Shown piece after piece: positions 24,758 to 33,680 of a stretch of DNA of 34,653 nt. This DNA comes from an uncultured Lachnospiraceae bacterium (GTDB taxonomy: Bacteria; Bacillota; Clostridia; Lachnospirales; Lachnospiraceae). A model generated the notes under the pieces. The model made no database searches, was not told the DNA's origin, and saw nothing but the letters and a program-made list of their open reading frames with translations. Each line of letters starts with the position of its first letter. Position 1 is the stretch's first letter. A program made the translations under genes and the position numbers. The stretch is taken from NCBI GenBank assembly GCA_902783775.1, contig CACZSI010000083.1, forward strand, positions 1 to 34,653, in the 5' to 3' direction.

Positions 24758-24772
24758 GATATAATTTATAAT

Positions 24773-24812
24773 CAAAAATCGGAATTGTAGTTATTACAAT
24801 TCCGATTTTTTT
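24773..24812. terminator. Bidirectional terminator between purH and the DUF1275 gene
   Basis: A 15-bp stem (24775-24789 with 24795-24809, core TCGGAATTGTA) with a T run on each strand. It separates two convergent genes. Confidence 0.93.
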
Positions 24813-25524
24813 AATGTCCGGATGGTGTTTCCATCAATAATTCTTTCTGAGATTTTAAATCAGCATAAAGCAGGATTCCAAAAGTTACTGTCATTGGCAA
24901 TATTGCTACCCATATGCTCATCTCTTTTATAAATAAACCAGAGATACTTACTAACACTCCTCCTAGAATAAAGATTAGCAGCATGGAAATATGACTAAAA
25001 CCTCGCTTTAATTTATCCCTGTCACCTTCTTTAGTTCCCTTTACTAACCAGATAACACTCTGTCTAATGTGGTTAGTACAAAAAGTAGTGGCCATTGGCA
25101 CATGGTCTGCCTGTCTGAAGGTATTGTACTGCATTGATGCAATAAAGTTTATCATGATTTGCACCACGTGATGGTTAATAGACAGTGGAATAAAGCCCAC
25201 TGCTGTTAACACCATTATCTCAATAAACACTAACAATGTGTCCCATCTTATCAGGCGGGATTTTTTTATGTATTTCGGTATCAACTCAGAAATCAAGGTT
25301 CCTGCAAAATATGCAAAAATTGGTACTAAATAATATGCAGCCATAGCCCATTTCTTTCGGCCTAACTCTGCTGCTAGCATAACTAGGTTAGCTGTTTGTG
25401 CATTACAAAATACTCCGCCTCTAAATATAAATGTATATGCCCCCATCATTCCCGCAGCCATCATTAAAAGATGATATACCACAGGATTTTCGCAAGCTAA
25501 TAAATCTCTTTCACTTTTTTCCAT
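24811..25524 (-). CDS. DUF1275 (YoaK-like) integral membrane protein
   Basis: A 237-residue membrane protein with about six segments. Family features include the N-terminal MMAAGMMGAYTFIFRGGVFCNAQTANLVMLA block and QYNTFRQADHVPMATTFCTNHIRQ in the middle. These match the YoaK/DUF1275 family of uncharacterised membrane proteins. Function is not established. GGAGG precedes the ATG. It follows mscL with a hairpin between and shares a terminator with purH. Confidence 0.85.
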   Translation of the reverse strand: MEKSERDLLACENPVVYHLLMMAAGMMGAYTFIFRGGVFCNAQTANLVMLAAELGRKKWAMAAYYLVPIFAYFAGTLISELIPKYIKKSRLIRWDTLLVFIEIMVLTAVGFIPLSINHHVVQIMINFIASMQYNTFRQADHVPMATTFCTNHIRQSVIWLVKGTKEGDRDKLKRGFSHISMLLIFILGGVLVSISGLFIKEMSIWVAILPMTVTFGILLYADLKSQKELLMETPSGH

Positions 25525-25540
25525 TTAAATGCCTCCATAG

Positions 25541-25569
25541 TTAAAGGAGCGCAAATCACGCTCCTTTAA
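25541..25569. terminator. Hairpin between mscL and the DUF1275 gene
   Basis: TTAAAGGAGCG (25541-25551) pairs perfectly with CGCTCCTTTAA (25559-25569). The T run on the minus strand is short (TTTAACTA), so termination is probably partial. Confidence 0.65.
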
Positions 25570-25573
25570 TATC

Positions 25574-25984
25574 TTATAAATCACTTGTACAATTAGGACA
25601 CTTAATAGCGTCAACGCTAATCTCTGATTTACAATATGGACATTCTTTAACAGTCGCTGGTGCATCCTTAGGCTTTCTAAGTGCATTCATAAACTTAACC
25701 ATTGCAAAAATAACTAATGCCATAATTAAGAAATCAACAATCTGAGCTATAAATAATCCGAATCTGATTGTAGCTCCAGGTCCCATTCCAATCCATCTAG
25801 GAATTGTAATAGACCACTGACTAAAGTCGATTCCGCCTGTGAAAACAGAAACAACTGGCATGATGATATTATCTACCAATGAGCTGATTAATTTCTGGAA
25901 AGCTCCACCGACGATAACACCTACTGCTAAATCCATCATGTTGCCCTTAAGAGCAAACTCTTTGAATTCTTTTACAATTTTCAT
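25574..25984 (-). CDS. mscL: Large-conductance mechanosensitive channel MscL with zinc-ribbon tail
   Basis: A pressure-relief channel opened by membrane tension during osmotic downshock. The N-terminal helix and first membrane segment (KEFALKGNMMDLAVGVIVGGAFQKLISSLVDNIIMPVVS) are classic MscL. The second segment is at about 76-97. Instead of the usual C-terminal helical bundle, the end (115-136) is a four-cysteine zinc ribbon: C115, C118, C129 and C132 in CPYCKS...CPNC. I recall this variant in other anaerobes. AAGGAG precedes the ATG. Confidence 0.96.
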   Translation of the reverse strand: MKIVKEFKEFALKGNMMDLAVGVIVGGAFQKLISSLVDNIIMPVVSVFTGGIDFSQWSITIPRWIGMGPGATIRFGLFIAQIVDFLIMALVIFAMVKFMNALRKPKDAPATVKECPYCKSEISVDAIKCPNCTSDL

Positions 25985-26028
25985 AGTGCATCTCCTTATA
26001 TTATTTAGTTGTTCTAACCATTAAAATC

Positions 26029-26037
26029 ATTATATCA
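26029..26037 (-). promoter_or_regulatory. Extended -10 promoter of mscL
   Basis: On the minus strand TGATATAAT, an extended -10 element (TGn-TATAAT), lies about 45 bases before the mscL ATG. No good -35 is visible, as is usual for this promoter type. Confidence 0.5.
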
Positions 26038-26076
26038 TTTTTTAGAAAGATTTCCTATTCTAATACTAATCATTTT

Positions 26077-26997
26077 TTACATACCAAGGTATTTTTTTAC
26101 ATCATCTACTATATTTAATCCATCGTGATATCCTAAGAAATACACTTCCCCTAATTTTTCAATATCTTTTTCTAATCTAGAAATTTCAATTGGCTTAGAC
26201 GGAGTAATTACAAAAATCCTTCCATCTTTCTTTAGCTGATCTAACTCGTCGCATTGCTTATTATACATTTTCGAGCGATTAGCAAAGCAGTCTGCCATTT
26301 TAGGATAATTTCTAAAAAAGCCTCGCTTTATTTTAAGTTCTGTTTCCGTATCGCTTTTTCTGTAGCTATCATCCCTAGTCTTAATTACGATAATCTTTTC
26401 GTATCCTTCATTTAATGCCCACTTAAAAGGAATGCTGTCTGCACATCCGCCATCTAAATATAACTGGCCATCCATTGAAACCGGCTTTGACACCATTGGC
26501 ATAGATGCTGATGCTGCAATGGCTCTGAAAATATCAGTACACTCGCCTTTTTCGAAATACTCAGGCTTTCCGGTTTTTATGTTAGTGGTTACTGCCACAA
26601 ATCTTTTAGCCGGGTCGAAAAATCTAGCTAAGTTTAGCGGATAAGTAGAATCCACTCCTCCATATGTAGCTAGGATAAAATCAAATCCTATAATACCTTT
26701 ATTTCTTCTAAAAACTGAAGGTCCCATATATCTTTTATCGTGTCTAAATCTTAAATTGATTTTAGCAGCCCTTCCAATGTGTCCTGCCACATAATTAGCG
26801 CCAATCATAGCCCCTGCGGAAGTACCGATAGTACAGCTTAAATTAATGCCATTTTCCATCAATGCATCCATGACACCTGATGTATAGTTTCCTCTAAAAG
26901 CTCCACCTTCTAGTACCATACAACCTTCAGTAATATCCTTGCTAGCCATTCCTGAGGGAATCTCATCTAGCCTTGAAAAAACTTTATTGCCCTTCAT
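26077..26997 (-). CDS. Patatin-like phospholipase
   Basis: A 306-residue serine lipid acyl hydrolase of the bacterial patatin family. The oxyanion-hole motif GGAFRG is at 31-36, the nucleophile S60 is in GTSAG (58-62), and the dyad aspartate D182 is in DGG (182-184). The start at 26997 has AAAGGAGAG upstream. The frame stays open 62 codons further into the ygiQ-like gene, but that part is a readout of ygiQ tail repeats in another frame. There is no signal peptide, so it is probably cytosolic. It follows the radical SAM gene by 34 bases and is likely co-transcribed. No strong terminator is visible after it. Confidence 0.9.
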   Translation of the reverse strand: MKGNKVFSRLDEIPSGMASKDITEGCMVLEGGAFRGNYTSGVMDALMENGINLSCTIGTSAGAMIGANYVAGHIGRAAKINLRFRHDKRYMGPSVFRRNKGIIGFDFILATYGGVDSTYPLNLARFFDPAKRFVAVTTNIKTGKPEYFEKGECTDIFRAIAASASMPMVSKPVSMDGQLYLDGGCADSIPFKWALNEGYEKIIVIKTRDDSYRKSDTETELKIKRGFFRNYPKMADCFANRSKMYNKQCDELDQLKKDGRIFVITPSKPIEISRLEKDIEKLGEVYFLGYHDGLNIVDDVKKYLGM

Positions 26998-27031
26998 AAT
27001 TCGCTCTCCTTTTTTCTTTTTAATTATCCCT

Positions 27032-29005
27032 CTATCTTTTTCTACCCTTACCATTTCGTTTAGGCTTTTTATTTCTACTTTCCATTGACTTCTTAGGTCT
27101 GTCAGTTTTTTTAGCGCCAGGCTTTCTCTTAGTGCCGGCATCCTTTTTCTTAGTGCCGGCATCCTTTTTCTTAGCGCCGGCATTCTTTTTCTTAAAGCCC
27201 TTCTGGATTTTTCTAGGAGGAATTAAACACTCCTTATCAAATCCAATTAAATCCTCTCTATGCTCTCGTATCAATGCCTCTTTTACTAAGTCGTAATTTT
27301 CCGGATTACGATATTGGATAAGGGCTCTTTGCATAGCCTTTTCGTGAGGATCCTTTGGCACATACACAGGCTTCATGTCAATTGGATTAATTCCTGTATA
27401 GTACATACATGTGGACACAGTTCCAGGCGTAGGATAAAAGTCCTGAACCTGCTCAGGCATATAGCCTAATCCCCTTATATATTCAGCTAGGGCAATGGCA
27501 TCCTTTAGGGTAGATCCCGGATGGGATGACATTAAATATGGCACCATATACTGCTCCTTGCCTAGCTTTTTATTCACTCTTTCAAATAGCTTTTTAAAGT
27601 CATTGTAGACCTTAACCGATGGTTTTCCCATCTTATCAAGAACATTATCTGTAATATGCTCAGGGGCCACTCTTAACTGTCCGCTGATGTGATCCTTACA
27701 CAATACTTCCATAAATTTTCTGTCCTTATCCGCCAATAAATAATCGAAGCGAATACCGGATCTTACGAAAACTTTCTTCACGCCTTTTAGTTTTTTAAGT
27801 TTCTCTAAAAGTTTAAGATAGTCGCTGTGATCCACCTCCATATTAGGACAGATAGTAGGATACATGCACTGCTTATTTTTACATGCTCCATAATCCTTTT
27901 GCTTAGCACAGGCTCGCTTTCTAAACTGGGCTGTAGGCCCGCCTACATCATGGATGTAACCCTTAAAGTCCGGCTCATCTAAAAAGCCCTTCGCCTCATT
28001 TACTATAGAGTTATGGCTTCTAGCCTGAACTATTCGCCCCTGATGGAAATTAAGGGCACAGAAATTACAGGCACCAAAACATCCTCTGTTAGAAGTTAAA
28101 CTAAATTTTATTTCATTGAAGGCAGGAATGCCTCCATCCTTTTCATACATTGGATGATACGCTCTCATAAAAGGCATATCGTAAACATCATCCATCTCCT
28201 GCATTGTAAGAGGCTTAGATGGGGGATTTTGAACCACAAACATTGACTTATCATAAGTCTCATACAATCTGCTTCCGGCTATAGGGTCAGTATTTTCATG
28301 CTGAATCTTAAAACTTTTAGCATACTCTTTTTTATCATCCCTAATATTTTCAAAGTCCGGTAGCTTTATGGCATCATAGATAATATTTTCATCCCTGGTT
28401 TTATAAACAGTACCGTCAATATATGTAATGTCCTTAACAGCTATTCCAGCTGATAATGCATCCGCTATCTCCACAATACTTTTTTCACCCATTCCGTAAG
28501 ATATAATATCCGCACCGGAATCTAGTAAAATGGAGCGGCGAACTTTATTATCCCAATAATCATAATGGCCTAATCTTCTAAGACTGGCTTCAATTCCACC
28601 TATAATAATTGGATCATCCTTAAACTTCTTTCTGATAAGGTTACAATACACCACCACCGCGTGATCCGGTCTCATTCCGCCTTTTCCTCCGGGACTATAG
28701 GCATCATTTTTTCTGCGCTTTTTAGCCACAGTATAATGATTAACCATGGAATCCATATTTCCTGAGGAAACTAAAAATCCCAGTCGTGGCTTACCTAAAA
28801 CCGCGATGCTCTCCTCATCTCTCCAATCCGGCTGACAGATTAGTCCCACAGTATAGCCAAAGGCTTCTAAGCGTCTACCAATTAAAGCTGCAGCAAAACT
28901 AGAGTGGTCCACATACGCATCACCACTTACATATACAAAGTCTAACTGTTCTATATTTCTATCTATTAAATCCTGCCTGCTAACCGGCATAAAGCCCTGC
29001 GCCAT
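27032..29005 (-). CDS. YgiQ-family (UPF0313) radical SAM protein
   Basis: A 657-residue radical SAM enzyme of the YgiQ family. The iron-sulphur cluster cysteines are C309, C313 and C316 in CFGACNFC, followed by family blocks such as [52 protein letters not shown] and the [12 protein letters not shown] segment. The reaction is not established. The last 60 residues are a Lys-rich tail with seven-residue repeats. AGAGG lies eight bases before the ATG, and the gene starts four bases after the metal ATPase, so it is probably part of the metal operon. Confidence 0.93.
   Translation of the reverse strand: MAQGFMPVSRQDLIDRNIEQLDFVYVSGDAYVDHSSFAAALIGRRLEAFGYTVGLICQPDWRDEESIAVLGKPRLGFLVSSGNMDSMVNHYTVAKKRRKNDAYSPGGKGGMRPDHAVVVYCNLIRKKFKDDPIIIGGIEASLRRLGHYDYWDNKVRRSILLDSGADIISYGMGEKSIVEIADALSAGIAVKDITYIDGTVYKTRDENIIYDAIKLPDFENIRDDKKEYAKSFKIQHENTDPIAGSRLYETYDKSMFVVQNPPSKPLTMQEMDDVYDMPFMRAYHPMYEKDGGIPAFNEIKFSLTSNRGCFGACNFCALNFHQGRIVQARSHNSIVNEAKGFLDEPDFKGYIHDVGGPTAQFRKRACAKQKDYGACKNKQCMYPTICPNMEVDHSDYLKLLEKLKKLKGVKKVFVRSGIRFDYLLADKDRKFMEVLCKDHISGQLRVAPEHITDNVLDKMGKPSVKVYNDFKKLFERVNKKLGKEQYMVPYLMSSHPGSTLKDAIALAEYIRGLGYMPEQVQDFYPTPGTVSTCMYYTGINPIDMKPVYVPKDPHEKAMQRALIQYRNPENYDLVKEALIREHREDLIGFDKECLIPPRKIQKGFKKKNAGAKKKDAGTKKKDAGTKRKPGAKKTDRPKKSMESRNKKPKRNGKGRKR
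27131..27193. repeat. Three 21-bp tandem repeats in the ygiQ-like tail
   Basis: Two identical 21-bp units (27131-27151, 27152-27172) and a third with two changes (27173-27193), with a degenerate 18-bp copy at 27113-27130. They encode repeats of the type K-K-D-A-G-T-K, so copy changes keep the reading frame. Confidence 0.92.
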
Positions 29006-29009
29006 ATTG

Positions 29010-30884
29010 TTAACCTCTTTTATCTATTTTAAGTGCACGCATTGCATTAATAACCGCTATAATCATAACTCCCACATCGGCAAAAATCGCCATCCACATA
29101 TTAGCTAAGCCCAGCGCTCCTAAAAGAAGACATGCCACTTTAACAGCTATGGCAAAGATTATATTTTCATAAACAATCTTAATAGTCTTCTTAGCGATTT
29201 TTATGGCCAATGTAATATTCTTAGGGTTATCATCCATAAGGACAATATCCGCTGCCTCTATTGCGGCATCGCTTCCCATAGAACCCATAGCCATTCCTAT
29301 GTCCGCTCTAGTAATAACAGGAGCATCATTTATTCCATCACCTACGAAAGCCACCGATTCATCATCGTTTTTTTCTTCCAGTATTCTCTCAAGTTCCATA
29401 ACTTTTTGATCCGGCAATAGCCCAGCCTCAAATCTGTCGACTCCTAGCTTTTCTGCCACACTTTTAGCTACACCATGGGCATCACCTGTTAAAATAACAC
29501 TTTTAATACCCATTTCTTTCAAGTCGCTAATAGTCTTAGGTGAGTTTTCTTTTATCTTATCTGATATAGCAATATAACCTGCATATGCGCCATCCACCAT
29601 GACATAAACCATAGTTTGGTCACTGCTCTTCTCTATATTTATACCATATCTCGCCATTAATTTCACATTTCCAACGGATATTTTCTTTCCATCATATATG
29701 GTCTCCACGCCGTGTCCTGCTATCTCTAATGTCTCACTAACCTTAGTCATATCTAATGTTCTAGCAAAAGCCTCCTTAATACTTACGGCAATTGGATGAG
29801 ATGAGGCATTTTCAGCGTAAGCCGCATATTCTAGCACCTTATCCTCAAATCCCTCCTCTTCGTGAATCTTTGTTACCTGAAATACACCTTGAGTCAAAGT
29901 TCCTGTCTTATCAAATACAATAGTTTTAACCTTTGATAAAACCTCCATATAGTTAGAACCCTTTATTAAAATTCCATTGCTAGAAGCACATCCCACGCCA
30001 CCAAAAAAACTTAGCGGCACTGATATAACTAATGCACAAGGGCAACTGATAACTAAGAAAGTAAGAGCTCTAAAAATCCAGTCGCCTATAGATGTAGTTC
30101 TACCCATAGCAGTTAGGGCTATTGGCGGTAAAACAGCTAGAGCTAGGGCTAAATAACACACAATCGGTGTGTAGTACTTAGCAAACTTAGAAATAAAATT
30201 CTCAGCCTTAGCTTTTTTCATACTAGAATTTTCCACCAACTCTAAAATCTTAGAAACTGTGGATTCATCGAATTCCTTAGTAGTCTTAACTTTTAATACA
30301 GCTCCTAGGTTAATGCATCCGCTGATGATTTCCTCTCCCACATTGATGCTTCTAGGAACAGATTCACCGGTTAGCGCTACAGTATCTAGGCTTGATTTAC
30401 CCTCTATAACAATACCGTCTATAGGCACCTTCTCGCCGGGATTTACCACGATAACATCCCCCACTTCCACCTCGAAGGGATCCACCTTTTTAGTGCTTTT
30501 ATCCTCCTGTAGTAAATTGGCATAATCCGGTCTTATATCCATTAACTCAGTAATATTTTTTCTACTTTTTCCCACGGCATAGCTCTCAAATAATTCACCG
30601 ATCTGATACATAATCATAACGGCTGCACTCTCTAAATAATCCCCTAAAATAAATGCTCCAATAGAAGCTATGGCCATAAGGAAATTTTCATCAAAAACCT
30701 GCTTTTTAAAAATCCCCTTAACAGCTTTTCTTAAGATATCATATCCCACAATTAAGTACGGAATAAGATATAACAGTTTAAATAATTCATTGACCTTAAT
30801 AAACCTAAATACAAGGGTTAGGGCTATTGTTAAGACAACGGCCACAATAATTCTAATTAAGTTTTTTCTCTGCTTTTTATTCAT
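29010..30884 (-). CDS. Heavy-metal P1B-type ATPase, zinc/cadmium exporter type
   Basis: A 624-residue pump that uses ATP to export divalent metal. In order: TGES (172-175), the membrane metal site CPC (281-283), DKTGT (phosphorylated D325), SSHP (H363-P364), GDGINDAP (near 516) and FADVGV with D603 in the last membrane helix. That aspartate is typical of Zn/Cd/Pb pumps (ZntA/CadA) rather than copper pumps. There is no N-terminal metal-binding domain; a separate 72-residue HMA protein is encoded just upstream and may fill that role. Zinc as physiological substrate is suggested by the repressor's metal site. AGGAG directly follows a terminator-like hairpin. Confidence 0.94.
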   Translation of the reverse strand: MNKKQRKNLIRIIVAVVLTIALTLVFRFIKVNELFKLLYLIPYLIVGYDILRKAVKGIFKKQVFDENFLMAIASIGAFILGDYLESAAVMIMYQIGELFESYAVGKSRKNITELMDIRPDYANLLQEDKSTKKVDPFEVEVGDVIVVNPGEKVPIDGIVIEGKSSLDTVALTGESVPRSINVGEEIISGCINLGAVLKVKTTKEFDESTVSKILELVENSSMKKAKAENFISKFAKYYTPIVCYLALALAVLPPIALTAMGRTTSIGDWIFRALTFLVISCPCALVISVPLSFFGGVGCASSNGILIKGSNYMEVLSKVKTIVFDKTGTLTQGVFQVTKIHEEEGFEDKVLEYAAYAENASSHPIAVSIKEAFARTLDMTKVSETLEIAGHGVETIYDGKKISVGNVKLMARYGINIEKSSDQTMVYVMVDGAYAGYIAISDKIKENSPKTISDLKEMGIKSVILTGDAHGVAKSVAEKLGVDRFEAGLLPDQKVMELERILEEKNDDESVAFVGDGINDAPVITRADIGMAMGSMGSDAAIEAADIVLMDDNPKNITLAIKIAKKTIKIVYENIIFAIAVKVACLLLGALGLANMWMAIFADVGVMIIAVINAMRALKIDKRG

Positions 30885-30898
30885 AACTAATCACTCCT

Positions 30899-30936
30899 AA
30901 AAAAAATGGTATATCAAAGTATTATTTGATATACCA
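30899..30936 (-). terminator. Intra-operon terminator between HMA and ATPase genes
   Basis: A perfect 12-bp stem (30907-30918 with 30925-30936) with loop GTATTA is followed on the minus strand by eight T residues and then immediately by the AGGAG of the ATPase gene. It should reduce pump transcription relative to arsR and the HMA gene. Confidence 0.85.
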
Positions 30937-30942
30937 CTTAAA

Positions 30943-31161
30943 CTATTCATATATTTCCATTTCATCCTCAATGGCTTTTACGTTCTGTCGCATATTAAAT
31001 AATACATCGTCAGTGTCAACGCCCTCCTCGAACTCTACCTTACACTTTAAAGTCATAAAGCTAAGAGCTGCGTCCTTAACACCCTCAGTATTTTTAATGG
31101 CCTCCTGCATTTTCTCTGCACAGTTAGGGCAATCCACTTCCACTCTATAAATCTTCTTCAT
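30943..31161 (-). CDS. Stand-alone heavy-metal-associated (HMA) domain protein
   Basis: A 72-residue single-domain protein with the ferredoxin-like HMA fold pattern. The metal motif DCPNCAEKM carries C11 and C14, in place of the common GMTCxxC. It resembles the N-terminal domain that most Zn/Cd ATPases carry in one chain. Here it is detached and sits between the repressor (two bases downstream of its stop) and the pump. A metal-delivery or pump-regulating role is inferred. GAGG precedes the ATG. Confidence 0.9.
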   Translation of the reverse strand: MKKIYRVEVDCPNCAEKMQEAIKNTEGVKDAALSFMTLKCKVEFEEGVDTDDVLFNMRQNVKAIEDEMEIYE

Positions 31162-31163
31162 AA

Positions 31164-31484
31164 TTATTCCTCCACGTGTTCCATTCCTAAACTTAAAATA
31201 TTCTTAACATGATCATCATCTAATGAGTAAAACATACTCTTTCCTTCTCGTCTAAACTTAACCAATTTAGCATTTTTTAAAATTCTAAGCTGGTGGCTAA
31301 CTGAAGACTGGCTAAGATTAAGTACCTCTGAAATATCGCTAACACAAAGTTCAGCGTCTAACAAGGCATATAAGATTTTTATTCTGGTAGAATCACCGAA
31401 TATTCTAAATAATTCAGATAATTCATATAAGTACTCATCATCCGGCTGATCGTTTTTAACTCTCTCTAAAACATTCTCTTCCAT
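31164..31484 (-). CDS. ArsR/SmtB-family metal-sensing repressor, zinc type
   Basis: A 106-residue winged-helix repressor that leaves DNA when it binds metal. The recognition helix region is LNLSQSSVSHQLRILKNAKLV (56-75). The C-terminal helix has a full alpha-5 zinc site: D90-x-H92-x10-H103-x2-E106, as in SmtB, CzrA and ZiaR. The alpha-3 site of cadmium/lead sensors is reduced to a single Cys (C47 in ELCVSD). The start at 31484 has AAAGGAGG upstream; an ATG or similar start ten codons earlier would lie before that site. It is first in the operon and should repress it through the operator overlapping the transcription start. Confidence 0.93.
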   Translation of the reverse strand: MEENVLERVKNDQPDDEYLYELSELFRIFGDSTRIKILYALLDAELCVSDISEVLNLSQSSVSHQLRILKNAKLVKFRREGKSMFYSLDDDHVKNILSLGMEHVEE

Positions 31485-31500
31485 CTTACCTCCTTTGAAT

Positions 31501-31520
31501 ATATGAACAATCATTCATAT
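31501..31520. promoter_or_regulatory. ArsR/SmtB-type operator
   Basis: ATATGAA, six bases, TTCATAT: a perfect inverted repeat containing the TGAA-N6-TTCA core known for SmtB/CzrA/CadC operators. It lies just downstream of the -10 box, over or beside the predicted transcription start, and before the arsR ribosome site. Confidence 0.85.
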
Positions 31521-31530
31521 GTTCAATTAA

Positions 31531-31559
31531 ATTATAATTCCTATATTGCTCCTTGTCAA
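31531..31559 (-). promoter_or_regulatory. Consensus sigma-A promoter of the metal operon
   Basis: On the minus strand, TTGACA (31554-31559), a 17-base spacer and TATAAT (31531-31536): a perfect consensus match. It is likely very strong unless repressed, fitting tight control by the ArsR protein. Confidence 0.95.
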
Positions 31560-31574
31560 TATAGGAATCATAAT
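31531..31574. terminator. 18-bp near-perfect inverted repeat, probable sulP terminator containing the next promoter
   Basis: 31531-31548 and 31557-31574 pair at 17 of 18 positions, with the loop CTCCTTGT. It begins ten bases after the sulP stop and is followed on the minus strand by TTTAATTG, so it may end the sulP transcript. Its arms hold the -10 box and most of the -35 box of the metal operon. Confidence 0.6.
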
Positions 31575-31584
31575 TTTAAAAAAA

Positions 31585-33615
31585 TTATTCCTTACTACCT
31601 CTTATTTTCTCGTATAATCGAATATGTCTCTTAACAATAGTCTCTTCTATTTTCGTATACTCTTCTTTATCTAATTCTTCTTTATGGTCTCTATTATAAT
31701 TATCCAGTTTTTCTTCCACTCTATCTAATAATTCTTCCTCGCTTTTGGCATCCCAATATCCCCTAGCAAAAGCTCTTCCTTTTCTCTTAGCTTCAATAGC
31801 ATCAAAATCATGAGTCTCCACAATCTGTCTGACAATACTATCAGCTAAATCTTCCATCTTCTCATCGGCATCATAGCCATATGCCCACTCAAACTCAGCC
31901 ATTGTATCACTAGAAGTAATAGAAATTAAATTAACTTTAGAGCTATCCACTAATTTAAATGGTCTAGAAATTCCTGCAGCATCCAATGCCGCATCTATAC
32001 TCATCTTTACACAGCCTTCCTGAATTATTTTTCCTGCGCCAAAGTCCCTAAGCTGGTCATTAATTTTTCCGCTGTGTCCACAAAGATAAAATTTCTTATT
32101 ATTCTCAATAAATTTTTCATATATGCTAAGCAGACGTTTAGCTGCTGTAACATCGATATTACCTATACCTGAGGCATCAATTATAACTACCTTAATTTTT
32201 TTATTAGATAAAAGTTTATTTATATCTGCCTGAAATAATCCAATATTGGCAAAAAACAAGCTGCCTAAAAAACGATATATTGCCACATTTTCAATATACT
32301 TAGCTCTGCTGATTCGCCCGATGGTATAAAATCCCTCATGATTTTCAATGCATCCTAACATAGTTCTCTCCGGAGATGACTCACGAAGAACAAAGGTTAC
32401 AAAAGATAAAAATAATCCCACTAGCACACCGTAGATAGTTCCCATAAACATAACTGCGCCGAAAACTGCAAAGAATATTAAGCATTCTACCTTATCTACA
32501 CGTCTAAGTTTCCAAGCTAAGTCAAACTCACAGATTCCCATCAGGGCAGAGATAACTATTCCTGTTAGTATTGGCACAGGCATAAAGGCTATCATTCCCG
32601 TCCCGTATAAAAGCATTGCCCCCATAGCGATTACAGCCACCACGCTCATCACCTGAGACTTTGACTTAAATTGATCTGCAATACCTGTTCTAGAAACACT
32701 TCCACTAACCGGGCAGCATCCTATAAAGGCCGCAGTAAGGTTAGCAATAGAGTAAGAAAAAATCTCTGTATTATTGCTAACTGTCTGGTCATATTTATTG
32801 GCATAACTATTAGTGGTAAGTAAACTCTCCGCTAGAATAACTAGGGCAATGGTAAAGCTGGACATAATAATTTTTCTGCCATTTAATAAGATCAACTTAA
32901 ACTCCGGTGCCTGAACGCTAGGTAGACCAGACTCTACCGCATCTAGCGTAACTATATTGCATGTCTTATCTATATTAAAAAAGTAAACCAGGCCTATTCC
33001 TATAAACATAGCAATAACTGCCATTGGCACTCTTGGAAAGAATCTGGCAAATATTCGAATCAAAAGAATGGTTGTAATACCTAAAATAAGGGCAGTTTTA
33101 TTAACACCTATATTGCCCTGCTTAACTATATTTTTTATAAGATCAATAACCTCTCCGGTGCCCACCTTTCCACCGAAAAGTTTTGGCACCTGCATTAAAA
33201 TAATTGTGCAGCCGATTCCGGATAGAAAGCCACCCATTACCGGCTCGGAAATAAATTTTACGAATTTTCCAGCTTTAAAAAACATAAAAATAGCTAACCA
33301 GATACATACCACAAAAGTAATAGCCGGCACCATTTTTATGGCCTTTTCACTTCCTAAAGTTATTCCTAATTCAGAAACTAACGCTCCACAAAGGGCAGCA
33401 GGGGCTGCGTCCACACCAAACACTAACTTAGTCGATGACGAAGAGATAGCAAAAACTAACACTGGAAAAAGTGACCCGTAAAGACCGTATTTAACAGGAA
33501 GACCTGCTATCTGCGCATATCCCATTGAGATAGGAATAGACACTAGTGCAATAATGATTCCCACTACTATATCATTTAGCAATTTATTTTTATTATAGTT
33601 CTTAGGTAATACCAT
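31585..33615 (-). CDS. SulP-family anion transporter with STAS domain and extra C-terminal region
   Basis: A 676-residue transporter of the SulP (SLC26-like) family, which carries sulphate, bicarbonate or other anions. The membrane part (about 1-410) starts LLNDIVVGIIIALVSIPISMGYAQIAGLPVKYGLYGSLFPVLVFAISSSS, the usual SulP signature. A cytosolic STAS domain follows (about 440-549), with VVIIDASGIGNIDVTAAKRLL. Beyond it is an unusual tail of about 127 residues rich in Glu, Asp and Lys and probably helical. The substrate cannot be told. AAAGGA precedes the ATG, and a terminator hairpin lies between it and thrH, with no visible promoter of its own. Confidence 0.9.
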   Translation of the reverse strand: MVLPKNYNKNKLLNDIVVGIIIALVSIPISMGYAQIAGLPVKYGLYGSLFPVLVFAISSSSTKLVFGVDAAPAALCGALVSELGITLGSEKAIKMVPAITFVVCIWLAIFMFFKAGKFVKFISEPVMGGFLSGIGCTIILMQVPKLFGGKVGTGEVIDLIKNIVKQGNIGVNKTALILGITTILLIRIFARFFPRVPMAVIAMFIGIGLVYFFNIDKTCNIVTLDAVESGLPSVQAPEFKLILLNGRKIIMSSFTIALVILAESLLTTNSYANKYDQTVSNNTEIFSYSIANLTAAFIGCCPVSGSVSRTGIADQFKSKSQVMSVVAVIAMGAMLLYGTGMIAFMPVPILTGIVISALMGICEFDLAWKLRRVDKVECLIFFAVFGAVMFMGTIYGVLVGLFLSFVTFVLRESSPERTMLGCIENHEGFYTIGRISRAKYIENVAIYRFLGSLFFANIGLFQADINKLLSNKKIKVVIIDASGIGNIDVTAAKRLLSIYEKFIENNKKFYLCGHSGKINDQLRDFGAGKIIQEGCVKMSIDAALDAAGISRPFKLVDSSKVNLISITSSDTMAEFEWAYGYDADEKMEDLADSIVRQIVETHDFDAIEAKRKGRAFARGYWDAKSEEELLDRVEEKLDNYNRDHKEELDKEEYTKIEETIVKRHIRLYEKIRGSKE

Positions 33616-33624
33616 ATAAATCCT

Positions 33625-33674
33625 TTCAAAAAAAGACTGCTTATCAATGCCTTAGGCCTTGACACAGCAGTCTT
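33625..33674 (-). terminator. Terminator between thrH and the SulP gene
   Basis: AAGACTGCT (33633-33641) pairs with AGCAGTCTT (33666-33674), with an inner stem-loop between the arms (TCAAGGCC with GGCATTGA, one bulge). On the minus strand it ends in seven T residues, directly before the sulP ribosome site. Confidence 0.85.
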
Positions 33675-33680
33675 AAAATT

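Noticed and set aside
26998..27183. N-terminal extension of the patatin gene with repeated MPALRKR
   Set aside because: It is the 21-bp ygiQ tail repeat read in another frame. The ATG at 26997 has a proper ribosome site and gives the normal family N-terminus.
27131..27193. CRISPR array
   Set aside because: The repeats are contiguous without spacers and lie in frame within a coding region. No cas genes are nearby.
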